DNA of 64,000 nt from Lacibacter sp. H375 (GCF_037892425.1 NZ_JBBKTT010000001.1:3348001-3412000), one strand, 5' to 3'. Positions 8,647 through 17,500 are shown, counted from the stretch's first letter. Notes: generated by a model not told the origin, from the letters alone. Numbers and translations: made by a program.

Positions 8647-9489
8647 TTATTCAGGCTTACAATAGATCAGTTCATCATTTTCTTTGAACCAACTCAGTCC
8701 CCCGGTTCTTTGCAATCCTTTCTTTGTATCAACATATAAAACGATCCAGTCGTCAACTTGCACTGCTCTTGCAGTAAGCCTTACGGGGTCAGCAACATAG
8801 TTTTTCACAAAATCGTTTAGTTTATTTCCTTTTTCATCGAGCAGCAGATAATAAAGTGGCCCGGCGTTTTGCTGACGAACATAAAAAACGGGACTGATGC
8901 CGCCGGCAATACAACGAATAGCACAATCACGATGTGGCTTTCCTCTACCCGGTTTCATTACACCGAAATAACATTTGGGATCAAGTACTTCACCAATCAG
9001 ATCTACAGTGCCAAGTTCTTTTGTTTTAGGTTGATGAGAAGACGATAGTGTTGCTGCAATGCTAAGCAAGGGTTTATCATGCTTGTCAATTTGCAGTAAC
9101 GATTTCCCGTCGTAGTAGATCAATGTTCCCTTGAGGGTGATCTGTTTTTGATCAAGGCTTACAGCACGCTCTTCTTCAAGTGAACGGATAATACCTTCAG
9201 CTCCATGTTTTCCATAGCCAACCAGCGGCATTGTAATAAAGCTGCTCCCGTTATTTTGTTGAGTATACACTTTAATGGATGGCACAGGAAACTGCTGATA
9301 GATACCCGTTACTTCTGTTAACTGTCCATATTCAAAAACAGAGTTTGAGAATTTTTTCTGTTGCATCGATACTAATGAAGCAAGTGCAAGAACCAATACT
9401 GCAACAACAACTATGGCTATTGTTACCTGTTTTGCATATCCTTTCGGTGCTGCGGGCATCCATCCTATATAGAATTCATTATTATTCAT
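8647..9489 (-). CDS. Membrane-anchored protein with a conserved Cys/His motif
   Basis: The 280-residue protein has a short N-terminal tail, one membrane segment (about residues 22-41) and an extracytoplasmic part. The outstanding feature is a dense motif at 166-197: GEVLDPKCYFGVMKPGRGK, then HRDCAIRCIAGG. It supplies Cys173, His187, Cys189 and Cys193, a natural set for a metal or cofactor site. I do not recognise a named family. The gene is the last of a four-gene minus-strand operon, 17 bp after a ferric-reductase/Rieske fusion. That makes an electron-transfer partner role plausible (inference). Residues 115-145 and 210-265 look like beta-rich OB-type folds. Confidence 0.7.
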   Translation of the reverse strand: MNNNEFYIGWMPAAPKGYAKQVTIAIVVVAVLVLALASLVSMQQKKFSNSVFEYGQLTEVTGIYQQFPVPSIKVYTQQNNGSSFITMPLVGYGKHGAEGIIRSLEEERAVSLDQKQITLKGTLIYYDGKSLLQIDKHDKPLLSIAATLSSSHQPKTKELGTVDLIGEVLDPKCYFGVMKPGRGKPHRDCAIRCIAGGISPVFYVRQQNAGPLYYLLLDEKGNKLNDFVKNYVADPVRLTARAVQVDDWIVLYVDTKKGLQRTGGLSWFKENDELIYCKPE

Positions 9490-9506
9490 ATCAATTTACT
9501 TTCTGT

Positions 9507-10538
9507 TTATAACAATGCTCCTTCACGTTCAGTTCCTTCAGCAAACGCAATTGGGTTTAACCATACTTTATTATGATTCACACGCACATCATATGTGCTT
9601 ACTCTTTCTTTAAAAGGTGGTGGCGATTGCCCGTTATGTGGCAGGTATTGATAACCATGCCAGGGACATGTAATACAGCCATCAACGATCTTTCCTTCAC
9701 CTAATGGCCCGCCCTGGTGTTTGCATACATTGTGAATTGCGTATAATTTTTGTTCATGCCTGTACACAGCGATGCGTTCCTGATCAATACAGAATATTTT
9801 TGCACGGCTGTCTTCAATTTCATCTGCTTCACACACATACACAAAACCATCCTCTTGCAGTTTAAACTTCATCTTATCGATCTTTCTTTCTTTTAGTCCT
9901 GCAAGCAGGTGAAGAATGATCAGCGAAGCCGAACCGGTAAACAGGATAAGTACAAACACCGGATTCTTTTCATATTGAATGACTCCCAGCATGACATGCA
10001 TCACCACCAGTATATAAGCTGCATACACAAACATGTGCAATGTTTTCCAGACAATTGGGGAAAGATTGTGTAGCCAGAAATCATGACTGGTAATGGCCAT
10101 TAAAAAGAAAATAATCAAAGCAAAAAATCCTAAGGCCTGGAATGGGAATGCCGGAATTGACCCATAATTTGTATTAGACAGAAATAAAGAAAGGAGTGGA
10201 TTGGTGTTGCTCAGCGAATGAAACTGGATGATGCCGAAAATACCATGTACCGCTGAAAAGGAGAACATCGTTACTCCAAGATGTCTTCTGTTGTAGAGTA
10301 AAGGCATGAACTTTTTGTTCAATCTTGTTAGTGGACCAATAGAAAGAATGATGTGTAGTAACAACACCGCAAGGGTAGAAGTGCTTCTGATCAGTATTGT
10401 TTCGAATGTTGCTTCGCTATTAAACAGTAATGTAAGTGAAATGAACAAAGCAAGATAGCTGATGCAGAATGCTGCGATCCATCCATCATAAATTTTCTTT
10501 TGCCGGTTCCAGCCGACAGCACTATATGCGGTACTCAT
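9507..10538 (-). CDS. Ferric-reductase-like membrane domain fused to a Rieske [2Fe-2S] domain
   Basis: The 343-residue protein joins a six-helix ferric-reductase-like domain (residues ~20-210) to a C-terminal Rieske domain (~225-330). Possible heme b ligands are spaced as in this superfamily: His86/His98 in HLGVTMFSFSAVH and His168/His181 in HMFVYAAYILVVMH. The Rieske ligands are complete: Cys272 and His274 in CKHQGG, Cys291 and His294 in CPWHG. The protein could pass electrons through the inner membrane between the 2Fe-2S centre and heme. Its start overlaps the upstream gene's stop by 4 bp, and the downstream gene carries a Cys/His motif, so the set probably forms one complex. Donor and acceptor are unknown. 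Confidence 0.88.
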   Translation of the reverse strand: MSTAYSAVGWNRQKKIYDGWIAAFCISYLALFISLTLLFNSEATFETILIRSTSTLAVLLLHIILSIGPLTRLNKKFMPLLYNRRHLGVTMFSFSAVHGIFGIIQFHSLSNTNPLLSLFLSNTNYGSIPAFPFQALGFFALIIFFLMAITSHDFWLHNLSPIVWKTLHMFVYAAYILVVMHVMLGVIQYEKNPVFVLILFTGSASLIILHLLAGLKERKIDKMKFKLQEDGFVYVCEADEIEDSRAKIFCIDQERIAVYRHEQKLYAIHNVCKHQGGPLGEGKIVDGCITCPWHGYQYLPHNGQSPPPFKERVSTYDVRVNHNKVWLNPIAFAEGTEREGALL

Positions 10539-10969
10539 AATTGAAAGTTTAGTGTGTCGATGATCTGTTGATGAATAAAATCGTACAGCTGAAAACGATA
10601 GGTGTTATTCGAAAAACTATCTGTTTGAATAGAGAAACGATAAACTCCTCTTGTTTCAATCCGGCCAATCAATTCTTTGTTATTTCCTTCTTTTAGCTGA
10701 TAAATAACAGCAGTGGGAACTTTTAATGGCAATTCATTTCTCCATTCCAATTGCAACTCACCTGCATTGCTTTTTCTTAGTTGAACTGTGTAGGCAGGGC
10801 GTTCAATTTTTTTAATGCTTATTGGAAATGCTTCGGGCAGATCGAGGGCAATCGCTTTTACTGGTTCTAATTGTGGAATAAGTAACCAGGAAACAAGCAG
10901 CATCACCGGTAGAAAAAGACCGATCAATACCCAGCTGATGCGATGACGCTTTCGCAGTTGCTTATTCAT
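10535..10969 (-). CDS. Single-pass membrane protein of the Rieske operon
   Basis: I do not recognise this 144-residue protein. It has a basic N-terminus (MNKQLRKRHR) and one membrane helix (about 13-32). The remaining ~110-residue outside domain is predicted beta-rich and has no cysteine. It overlaps the gene before it by 8 bp and the ferric-reductase/Rieske gene after it by 4 bp, so translation is probably coupled. A structural or assembly role next to the Rieske protein is an inference from position only. Confidence 0.65.
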   Translation of the reverse strand: MNKQLRKRHRISWVLIGLFLPVMLLVSWLLIPQLEPVKAIALDLPEAFPISIKKIERPAYTVQLRKSNAGELQLEWRNELPLKVPTAVIYQLKEGNNKELIGRIETRGVYRFSIQTDSFSNNTYRFQLYDFIHQQIIDTLNFQL

Positions 10970-11180
10970 ATGCCTGTTCTTTTAATGCTTTTCTCCACTT
11001 GCGGAGTAATACCGGCCAGAACACAATTACACCCGGGCTGATGATGATATAAAAACCAATACTGCTTCCTTTAGCTGTTTCATCAATATGGCGGATGCAT
11101 TTGGCATAAAAGAACGGAACAAACAATACCCCGATCAACAGGTATATGAGCGCTATAATGAGTATGACAGATATGATCAT
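10962..11180 (-). CDS. Small two-helix membrane protein
   Basis: A 72-residue protein with two hydrophobic stretches (about 2-28 and 45-62) separated by a polar loop (CIRHIDETAKGSS), ending in a charged WRKALKEQAYE tail. It is not a recognised family. It is the first gene of the four-gene operon that includes the ferric-reductase/Rieske fusion and overlaps the next gene by 8 bp, which supports it being real despite its size. Subunits of this size are common in membrane redox complexes, but function is unknown. Confidence 0.6.
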   Translation of the reverse strand: MIISVILIIALIYLLIGVLFVPFFYAKCIRHIDETAKGSSIGFYIIISPGVIVFWPVLLRKWRKALKEQAYE

Positions 11181-11256
11181 AAAGATCCTTTATGCAAAGA
11201 GAGAACATTCACAGGAGTTTTGTTGTCGTTCAATTGACGCAGAAGAAAAAAACTGT

Positions 11257-12903
11257 TTATATATTAAGCACACTGTTCCACCCATTAAAACCATCGGGCT
11301 CACGCACAGGATTCTCCACATCTTCCACCCACATCTTATCATCAATTAAAAATTTGTAAGTGTAAGTGCCTTGTGGTGGCATTGGTATTTCAATTTTCCA
11401 AAATCCGTTGGCAGAAGGCTCCATCAGCAAAACATCCTGCGCCCAATAATTAAAACTGCCTGCAAGTGAAATCTGATGGGCACAACTATTCTGAATATGA
11501 AATTCGATCATTTTTTTTGGCCTGTTAATAAAAGGCGATGCATGTTGTTTCATTACAACCTCCCGGTTTAAAATGTTAAGCAATGCTCTGCGGGGACGGA
11601 TATAACCATAACCTTGCTTTACAACGGGTACATCGGGCAGGCGTTTAGCAGTACTGAATAGCAGTCTGCGGATATTCAACGGATCAAGCTCCGGTTTGGC
11701 CTGCAATAACTGTGCAATTACTCCTGTTACCAACGGCGCAGCAAACGAAGTACCATCAACATGCATGTAGTGCCTGGAAAAAAACTTTGTTTGCATAACT
11801 CGGTTTGCCAGCAACTGCCTGTAATAAGTTACACTCATTTTTTCATTTCCGTTTTCGGGGAGCGAAGATTTTTTTTGCACATCGGGCCATTGCACCATTA
11901 ACTCTTTATCAGAAAGCTGAAGGGCATCGTGTAATGCAGCTGCCTCCTCGGCTTCATTCGTGCAGGGCAAGATAGGTGCAGCGATCCAGATGGCATTTGC
12001 AACCAACTCAGGTTTATACAATCCATCGATTGTTGTGCCGAACGAAGAATGGTAACTGAACGGAACAGCAGTAAGATCATTTGCATCATCCACACCGCCA
12101 ATACTGATCACATTCGGTGCATTTGCAGGTGGTTTGATCATGACTTCTGTGTTGTTCCCGGCTGCGGCAACAATATTGACGCCTGCATTAATGAGCTGTT
12201 CTGCAAGCTGATCAATTCCTGATTCATGATAACTCAAATTCTCATCAGCACTAACACTCAGGTTTACAATTTTAATATCATAGGTTAGATGATTTGCTGC
12301 AACCCATTCTAACGCTTTCATGATATTGGCCGTTGGTATCCTGCCATCATCATCCTGCACTTTGATCAATACAAGTTCAGCATCAGGTGCAATGCCTTTG
12401 TATAAACCATTGCTGCAATAACCATCACCGGCACACACAACACTTGTCATAGTTCCATGCCAGGCAGATGAATGAGGTTTGCTGAAAAAATCTTCAGTAT
12501 TGTCGGGATGAGTAATGTCAATGATCTTCTTAATGCGGCTACGTGTTTTAACCAAATCATCATGCAGATAAAATCCACTGTCAATAAAACAAATGGTAAC
12601 CCCTTTGCCGGTAAACCGTACATCTGTATCAATGCGAAGTGCTGAAGGGAGAATGATAAAGTCATCCAGACTTTTCACCGGGAAGTGCGGCCCAATTTCA
12701 GGAAGCATGCGTTGCTGCATCAACAATTCAGTATGGTAATAATCAATACAACGACTGCAGATGCCATCATCTATTGCCCAATCAGGAAACTGTTCTTTGA
12801 TCTTATCTATAATCAATCGCTCACTTTCAAGATGAAAACGATAAATAAGTTTGTGTACTTCGTCGCCACAAAGCGGACAGGTAACGGCAGTTGTTTCGTT
12901 CAT
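11257..12903 (-). CDS. Subtilisin-like (S8) protease with Cys-rich head and glycogen-binding tail
   Basis: The 548-residue protein has three parts. The N-terminal ~60 residues carry CPLCGDEVH (9-17) and CSRCIDYYH (49-57), a likely zinc-binding pair. The S8 peptidase domain (~95-435) has a full triad: Asp108 in FIDSG, His149 in HGTM, Ser386 in DGTSFAAP, with oxyanion Asn250 in AAGNN. About 65 residues (315-380) are inserted before the Ser motif. The last ~90 residues match a CBM48/AMPK-beta-type glycogen-binding fold (SLAGSFNYWAQD, then GTYTYKFLIDDKMWVEDVENP). There is no signal peptide, so it probably acts in the cytoplasm. Substrates and the role of the glycan-binding tail are unknown. It sits 17 bp after a VOC protein in a long minus-strand run. 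Confidence 0.85.
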   Translation of the reverse strand: MNETTAVTCPLCGDEVHKLIYRFHLESERLIIDKIKEQFPDWAIDDGICSRCIDYYHTELLMQQRMLPEIGPHFPVKSLDDFIILPSALRIDTDVRFTGKGVTICFIDSGFYLHDDLVKTRSRIKKIIDITHPDNTEDFFSKPHSSAWHGTMTSVVCAGDGYCSNGLYKGIAPDAELVLIKVQDDDGRIPTANIMKALEWVAANHLTYDIKIVNLSVSADENLSYHESGIDQLAEQLINAGVNIVAAAGNNTEVMIKPPANAPNVISIGGVDDANDLTAVPFSYHSSFGTTIDGLYKPELVANAIWIAAPILPCTNEAEEAAALHDALQLSDKELMVQWPDVQKKSSLPENGNEKMSVTYYRQLLANRVMQTKFFSRHYMHVDGTSFAAPLVTGVIAQLLQAKPELDPLNIRRLLFSTAKRLPDVPVVKQGYGYIRPRRALLNILNREVVMKQHASPFINRPKKMIEFHIQNSCAHQISLAGSFNYWAQDVLLMEPSANGFWKIEIPMPPQGTYTYKFLIDDKMWVEDVENPVREPDGFNGWNSVLNI

Positions 12904-12920
12904 GGCAGGAGTTGATTGAA

Positions 12921-13934
12921 TTATTTTCCGATTACATATTCTGTGATTTGCACGGCATGTCCATCGGGATCTTTCACAATAAATGATTTTGTGTGCACAC
13001 CGTTTTGTTGCTGATGAATGAGTTTGTTTGAAACAACTTTGTAATTCGCTCTCTTTAGTTGCTTGTATAATTTTTCTGCATCATTGGTGATCATGTTTGT
13101 TTGCCAGAACCAGAGATCATCAGCTCTTGTATCAGGTGGATATGAACGGCCTGGCCCTGGTTTCAGGTATTCAAGAAACTCAACACCAGGTCCCGCAGGA
13201 GATCTGTAACCGGTAATATGTAATGATGCCCCTTGTACATTGTTGAGGTGTTCCTGCTCAATGCCTTTATTAAAACTTTCGCCATTTCGTTCAATACCTA
13301 ATAACGTTGAGTAGAAACGATGACTGGTAGTTGTATTGCTGATGCCAATGGCTGTATGATCAATACCAAGAAATAGTTTCCCGTTTTGCTCTTGCCATTT
13401 TGCCTGTCCTTTCCCTTGAGGAAAAAAGATCAGTTCAAGATTATGCCCATCAGGATCGTGAAAGTAAAATGCTTTGATTCCTTCAGCTCCCGGAATTGAT
13501 TTGGGCAAAGTTTGTGGTGAAGTTGATACATGCTCTACGTTGTGTTTGCGGAGTTGCTGATAGGCCTGTTCCATATCGCTTACAACAATCGCAATGTGTT
13601 GGAATGAAAGATCATTACTCTTCTGATCTTCACGAATACTGCGGCCGCCTGTTGTGAGATAATCAGTGAGCTCAATAAATTCATCGCCCAGTTTTAAACG
13701 CACAACCCTGATATTGATGCCGAACAAAGCTTTTAATTGTTCAACTGATACACCTTGCATTTCTTCATCACTCACTTTTTCGAAACCTAATACATCAGTA
13801 TAGAAAGGGAGAGAACGATTCATGTCTTTTACCGTAATGCCAATTGCATCTACTCTTGTTACCTGTGCTGCTAATACATAATTGAGCAACACAGCCAATG
13901 CAAAAAGCAGGAAATATTTTAATAGCTGTTTCAT
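12921..13934 (-). CDS. Secreted protein with two VOC (glyoxalase-fold) domains
   Basis: The 337-residue protein has an N-terminal signal peptide (residues 1-22, ending VLAA) and two VOC domains, about 25-170 and 190-335. Each begins with a typical metal-ligand start (VDAIGITVKDMNRSLPFYTDVLGFE; IDHTAIGISNTTTSHRFYSTLLGIE) and ends in a FHDPDGHNLELI or VKDPDGHAVQI motif. VOC proteins include glyoxalases, ring-cleaving dioxygenases and resistance proteins; which chemistry applies here is not visible. A periplasmic VOC pair is less usual than the cytoplasmic kind. The gene lies 20 bp from the aquaporin gene and 17 bp from the subtilisin gene, so they are probably co-transcribed. Confidence 0.85.
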   Translation of the reverse strand: MKQLLKYFLLFALAVLLNYVLAAQVTRVDAIGITVKDMNRSLPFYTDVLGFEKVSDEEMQGVSVEQLKALFGINIRVVRLKLGDEFIELTDYLTTGGRSIREDQKSNDLSFQHIAIVVSDMEQAYQQLRKHNVEHVSTSPQTLPKSIPGAEGIKAFYFHDPDGHNLELIFFPQGKGQAKWQEQNGKLFLGIDHTAIGISNTTTSHRFYSTLLGIERNGESFNKGIEQEHLNNVQGASLHITGYRSPAGPGVEFLEYLKPGPGRSYPPDTRADDLWFWQTNMITNDAEKLYKQLKRANYKVVSNKLIHQQQNGVHTKSFIVKDPDGHAVQITEYVIGK

Positions 13935-13954
13935 ATAAATAATTGAAGTGAAGT

Positions 13955-14731
13955 TTAGTTGGTGGCGATCTTTGTTTTTCTAAAGCGGATATATACCTCT
14001 GTTGCACTCAGCATTCCTGCAAGGGGTGCAATAATGTAGATGGGGAAGGCTGTCCATGTATTTGCAGGTAATGCACTTGCAAAAGAACGGGCTGGGTTCA
14101 TACCAAAACCTGATATGGGACCTGCAATAATTACCCAGCAACAAACAAGACAAGCCGCAATTACTCTTGTATATTTTTTAAGAACAGGATCATCTGATGT
14201 AAACAATACCATGCTCATGGTTATGAATGCAATGATAAATTCTGTGATAGCAGCCGGAACAACACCTGCTTTGCCAGGGACAGTAACTACAGAATTTACC
14301 GGGAGATCAGTAAGCCAGCTGCCGATAAGTTGCTGCATAATATAAACTGCCAATGTTCCTCCGGTTATTTGAAACAGCGTAAAGAATACTGCATCATATT
14401 TACACATTTGCCCCGTGCGTAAAAAGCTAAGTGTAACCGCCGGGTTGATCTGTGCGCCACTTGCTGCAGTAAGGGGCGAATAAAAAATAAATAATGCGGT
14501 TGCTCCCATAAGCACACCCATGATCACTAAGCGTAAAAAACTGTTTTGCAAAAATTGATGTACAGGTGAAGCAGGAGCTTCAAGTAAAGCACCAAAGAAA
14601 CAGGCAGAGGTCATAAATATCGCCAGACCCAATGCTTCCTGAAGATAATGTTTGTAATTTTTTTGAAAGGAGGCTTTGAGTTGCGTAATGCCATTATGGC
14701 CTGTAATGATGCGTATGGGCATTACTCTCAT
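13955..14731 (-). CDS. Aquaporin/glycerol-facilitator (MIP) family channel
   Basis: The 258-residue protein has the two half-helix signatures of MIP channels: SGAQINPAVT (NPA at 96-98) and GFGMNPARSFAS (NPA at 212-214), and six hydrophobic helices. The second signature follows the water-channel style NPAR-S/D pattern, though it has Ser where many have Asp. It passes water or small neutral solutes across the inner membrane. A ~30-residue polar N-terminal extension precedes helix 1. It is embedded between an outer-membrane-like protein gene and a double-VOC gene on the minus strand, 51 bp after the former. Its solute could be a substrate or product of the oxidoreductases in this cluster, which is inference. 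Confidence 0.92.
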   Translation of the reverse strand: MRVMPIRIITGHNGITQLKASFQKNYKHYLQEALGLAIFMTSACFFGALLEAPASPVHQFLQNSFLRLVIMGVLMGATALFIFYSPLTAASGAQINPAVTLSFLRTGQMCKYDAVFFTLFQITGGTLAVYIMQQLIGSWLTDLPVNSVVTVPGKAGVVPAAITEFIIAFITMSMVLFTSDDPVLKKYTRVIAACLVCCWVIIAGPISGFGMNPARSFASALPANTWTAFPIYIIAPLAGMLSATEVYIRFRKTKIATN

Positions 14732-14782
14732 GCTGCAAAATGAAACAAGTTCAAAGAGATTTGCTGTCGGCTGATTGACGAA

Positions 14783-15304
14783 TCAACGATAAATATTCCA
14801 TTCAAATTCGTAGCTGATGCCCACAAGAAGATAGTGTTCGGTTTTGCGATTTGTAGCCAGGAAGTATTCCATGTGAGGTCGTACTTTTTTTGTGTTGAGA
14901 AGAATACCTGCGCCGGCATTAAAATAAAAACGGCCGGAGTGAATAAGTTCGGCATTCTGTTGATTTTGCTCTTTTTCAAATGTGTAACTTATTCCTGTTA
15001 ATGGATAAATTGTCCAGTATTTTCCAATGTTGTTATGAAAGTGAATGTTCCAATCATAATCCCAGGCTGAGATTCGATAGGAGCTGTTTTGTTTAAATCG
15101 CTGCACCGGAAAGAAACGGTTTATTTCAAATCCTGTTGAAAGTTTGTTGTTTAGGAAATAGAAGGCACTAAAGTTGATGCCATGCTGGTTTGTTGTATGG
15201 TTGCGAATAGCCGCCACATCGATACTGATTTTTCGCTGAGCTTGAATGGCCAAACAGTAATTTGTAAACAGCAACAAAGCGACAGTGTGCTTAAGAAGTT
15301 TCAT
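14783..15304 (-). CDS. Predicted beta-barrel outer-membrane protein
   Basis: This 173-residue protein starts with a signal peptide (ends AIQAQ, residue ~22) followed by short alternating strands rich in aromatic residues. These include GINFSAFYFL, GFEINRFFPV, YPLTGISYTFE, RFYFNAGAGILL and LLVGISYEFEWN. The pattern fits a small eight-strand outer-membrane barrel. I cannot name a family. Its start overlaps the end of the DUF1622 gene by 14 bp, so the two are probably translated together. Its job may be to let solutes reach the aquaporin and GMC oxidoreductase system encoded on either side (inference). Confidence 0.65.
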   Translation of the reverse strand: MKLLKHTVALLLFTNYCLAIQAQRKISIDVAAIRNHTTNQHGINFSAFYFLNNKLSTGFEINRFFPVQRFKQNSSYRISAWDYDWNIHFHNNIGKYWTIYPLTGISYTFEKEQNQQNAELIHSGRFYFNAGAGILLNTKKVRPHMEYFLATNRKTEHYLLVGISYEFEWNIYR

Positions 15305-15620
15305 TACTTATTTCTTTTAATTCTTTCGATAGAAAGTAATTCAGTGCTGTGCGAAGAATAGCAATAGCAGTCAGTTGCCCAATATCATTCCAGCTGGGGG
15401 CAACGGCAGTAGCCAACACATCTGCACCGAGTAATAATTCTAGTGCAATGGCCACGGCACTTCCAAACTTCACACGCACCTGTTCGGCTGTGTACCATTT
15501 TTTAGCAGGTACAAAGTAAATGAAGAGTGTTTTCACCACTGCCCAGCCAATGATCACCGCTGCAAGTATCTCAACCGCATGACTGATATTGATTGTTATA
15601 AATTTTGCTGTTTCTTCCAT
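15291..15620 (-). CDS. DUF1622 membrane protein
   Basis: The 109-residue protein matches the DUF1622 family: three hydrophobic helices with RVKFGSAVAIALELLLGADVLATAVAP in the middle and a final AILRTALNYFLSKELKE segment. Family members are small inner-membrane proteins of unknown function found in many bacteria. Here it overlaps the following barrel-protein gene by 14 bp and lies 62 bp downstream of the GMC oxidoreductase gene, so it belongs to the same minus-strand unit. Confidence 0.88.
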   Translation of the reverse strand: MEETAKFITINISHAVEILAAVIIGWAVVKTLFIYFVPAKKWYTAEQVRVKFGSAVAIALELLLGADVLATAVAPSWNDIGQLTAIAILRTALNYFLSKELKEISNETS

Positions 15621-15682
15621 AGTAGAATCAAATGAATGCCTCCCGAAGAATCGGGACGCTGTTGTTGAACCACATCAAAGAA

Positions 15683-17269
15683 TTAGACAGGATGAATAAT
15701 TTCTACCGGTTTCTTTTCTGTTTTTTGCTGAAACCATTGATGAAGAATATGATCACCTACACGCAATGCATTGGCAGCAATGGTGAGTGCAGGATTAAAT
15801 GCGCCACAACTTGGAAAAAAGCTGGCATCAACCACATACACATTTTCAAGATCATGCGTTTTACAATTCAGATCGAGTACCGATGTTGAGGGATCGGTGC
15901 CAAAGCGGAGTGTTCCGTTCTGGTGACTCATACCACTGATGTCGAGATCATAGCCAGCCCATTGCACATCTTTATAGTCAGGATCAATTTCTCCCAACTG
16001 TTGAAAGATCTGTTTGAGTTTAGCTTTCAGTTTTTCATACGCTGTATAATTGGTGCGTGTGTAATGCACCTGTATACTTCCATCTTCACGAAGTGTAACA
16101 CGATTATCAGGCGATGGAAGATCTTCAGCAGTAAGCCAGAAATCGATCGTCATTTCTTTTAGTTCATTGTACGATTTACCAGGAGCAATTTTTTCTGCCA
16201 TCCATACAATACTATCGGGATCATTACGACCCATCAATTGAATTTCTCCCAATGGATATTTGCTGTCGTCAGCACCATGATAGAAATCTGCAAGACCAAG
16301 ACTCTTCTGGAAAACACTATCGTTCTTCTTTTTGGTAAATGCTACCAGGCACCCATTGTGGTGCAACATCAAATTACGGCCAACCTGGTTGCTGCTGTTT
16401 GCCAAACCTGTTGGATGTAATTCATTTGCGCTTCGAAGAAATAATGCGGCACTGTTTACAGCGCCACATGCAACGATCACCAAGTCAGCTGTGAAATGTA
16501 TCTCTTCCTCGTTTACAATTGCATCAACACCTGTTACACGTTTTCCTGTTTCGTTTGTGATCAGTCGTTTTGCATAGGCATTGGTGAGCAGCGTAACATT
16601 TTGTTTTGCCAATGATGGTCGCAGAGCAACGGTATGGGCATCTGCTTTTGATTCAGTAGGATCGGGGAAACCATCAAAGTTTTCCAATAGTACCGGTGAT
16701 TCGTTAGGATTAAGATCCTGTGGTCTCTTCATACCCATAGGTAACGGAAAAGGATGCAATCCTAACTGTTTCATTTTTTCGGACAGGTCTGCAATCACCG
16801 GTTCATAGGGCAGGGGAGGAAACGGATAGCTGTAATTTGTTTTTGGTTCTGTAGGATCTGTATGGCGCTCGCCATGTACATGATATAAAAATTCAGCTTG
16901 TGTATAGTATGATTCCAGTGTGTTGTACCCGAAAGGCCATGCAGGAGAAGTGCCGCCGTAATGGTTCACTTCCAGAAAATCACTTTCACGAAAACGAAAG
17001 AGCGCAGCGCCATACATTTTACTATTACCACCCACATTGTAATGTATAAACGGTTTGAAGGGTTTGTTATCCTGGTCATACCAATTTTCATTGGGACGAT
17101 AGCGACCGTTGGTTACCACCTCTTTTGCATCCCAGTTTTCTTTTTCACGGGGAATAAAGCCGCCACGTTCAAGAATCAGGATTCGTTTTCCGCTTTGCGC
17201 AAGCTTGTAGGCGATGGTGCTTCCGCCGCTACCTGTGCCAATGATGATGATATCGTAATGGTTTTGCAT
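15683..17269 (-). CDS. GMC-family FAD-dependent oxidoreductase
   Basis: The 528-residue protein opens with the FAD-binding Rossmann motif IIIGTGSGGSTIAYKLA and the acidic turn LILERGG. GGNSKMYGAALFRF (around residue 80) matches the second FAD contact region. The C-terminal GMC domain shows SHQNGTLRFG and VYVVDASFFPSCGAFNPALTIAANALR. GMC enzymes oxidise sugars, alcohols or sterols, often to lactones or aldehydes. There is no signal peptide, so the enzyme is cytoplasmic unless exported with a partner. It is the first gene of the minus-strand cluster running down to 8.6 kb, and it is divergent from PhzF across a 231-bp control region. Confidence 0.9.
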   Translation of the reverse strand: MQNHYDIIIIGTGSGGSTIAYKLAQSGKRILILERGGFIPREKENWDAKEVVTNGRYRPNENWYDQDNKPFKPFIHYNVGGNSKMYGAALFRFRESDFLEVNHYGGTSPAWPFGYNTLESYYTQAEFLYHVHGERHTDPTEPKTNYSYPFPPLPYEPVIADLSEKMKQLGLHPFPLPMGMKRPQDLNPNESPVLLENFDGFPDPTESKADAHTVALRPSLAKQNVTLLTNAYAKRLITNETGKRVTGVDAIVNEEEIHFTADLVIVACGAVNSAALFLRSANELHPTGLANSSNQVGRNLMLHHNGCLVAFTKKKNDSVFQKSLGLADFYHGADDSKYPLGEIQLMGRNDPDSIVWMAEKIAPGKSYNELKEMTIDFWLTAEDLPSPDNRVTLREDGSIQVHYTRTNYTAYEKLKAKLKQIFQQLGEIDPDYKDVQWAGYDLDISGMSHQNGTLRFGTDPSTSVLDLNCKTHDLENVYVVDASFFPSCGAFNPALTIAANALRVGDHILHQWFQQKTEKKPVEIIHPV

Positions 17270-17424
17270 ATTGTTTTTTCAACTACAAAATGAATCATTT
17301 GAGAAGAAAGCCGTTGTCAATTATCTGACCAATAGAAGAAGATTATTTTAGTGAAATGAATTCGGTTGATTAATCACCTGCTTTACTTCTATATCAAACA
17401 GAATCACTTATTTTTAATTCGGGT

Positions 17425-17471
17425 GATCAACTGAAATCATCATCACACTCTTTCAGTCAGTTCAGTTGATC
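17425..17471. promoter_or_regulatory. Inverted repeat in the GMC/PhzF divergent control region
   Basis: GATCAACTGAA (17425-17435) is a perfect inverted copy of TTCAGTTGATC (17461-17471), with 25 bases between, ending 29 bp before the PhzF ATG. A short palindrome TGATTAATCA (17367-17376) lies further upstream toward the GMC gene. The pair could be an operator or an RNA hairpin; CTTTTAATT follows the right arm. No known regulator site is recognised. Confidence 0.5.
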
Positions 17472-17500
17472 TTTTAATTAAGTATAAACAGATAGTAATA

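Noticed and set aside
14040-14345. 101-codon plus-strand frame in the aquaporin gene
   Set aside because: It is antisense to the NPA-containing MIP gene and mirrors its codons.
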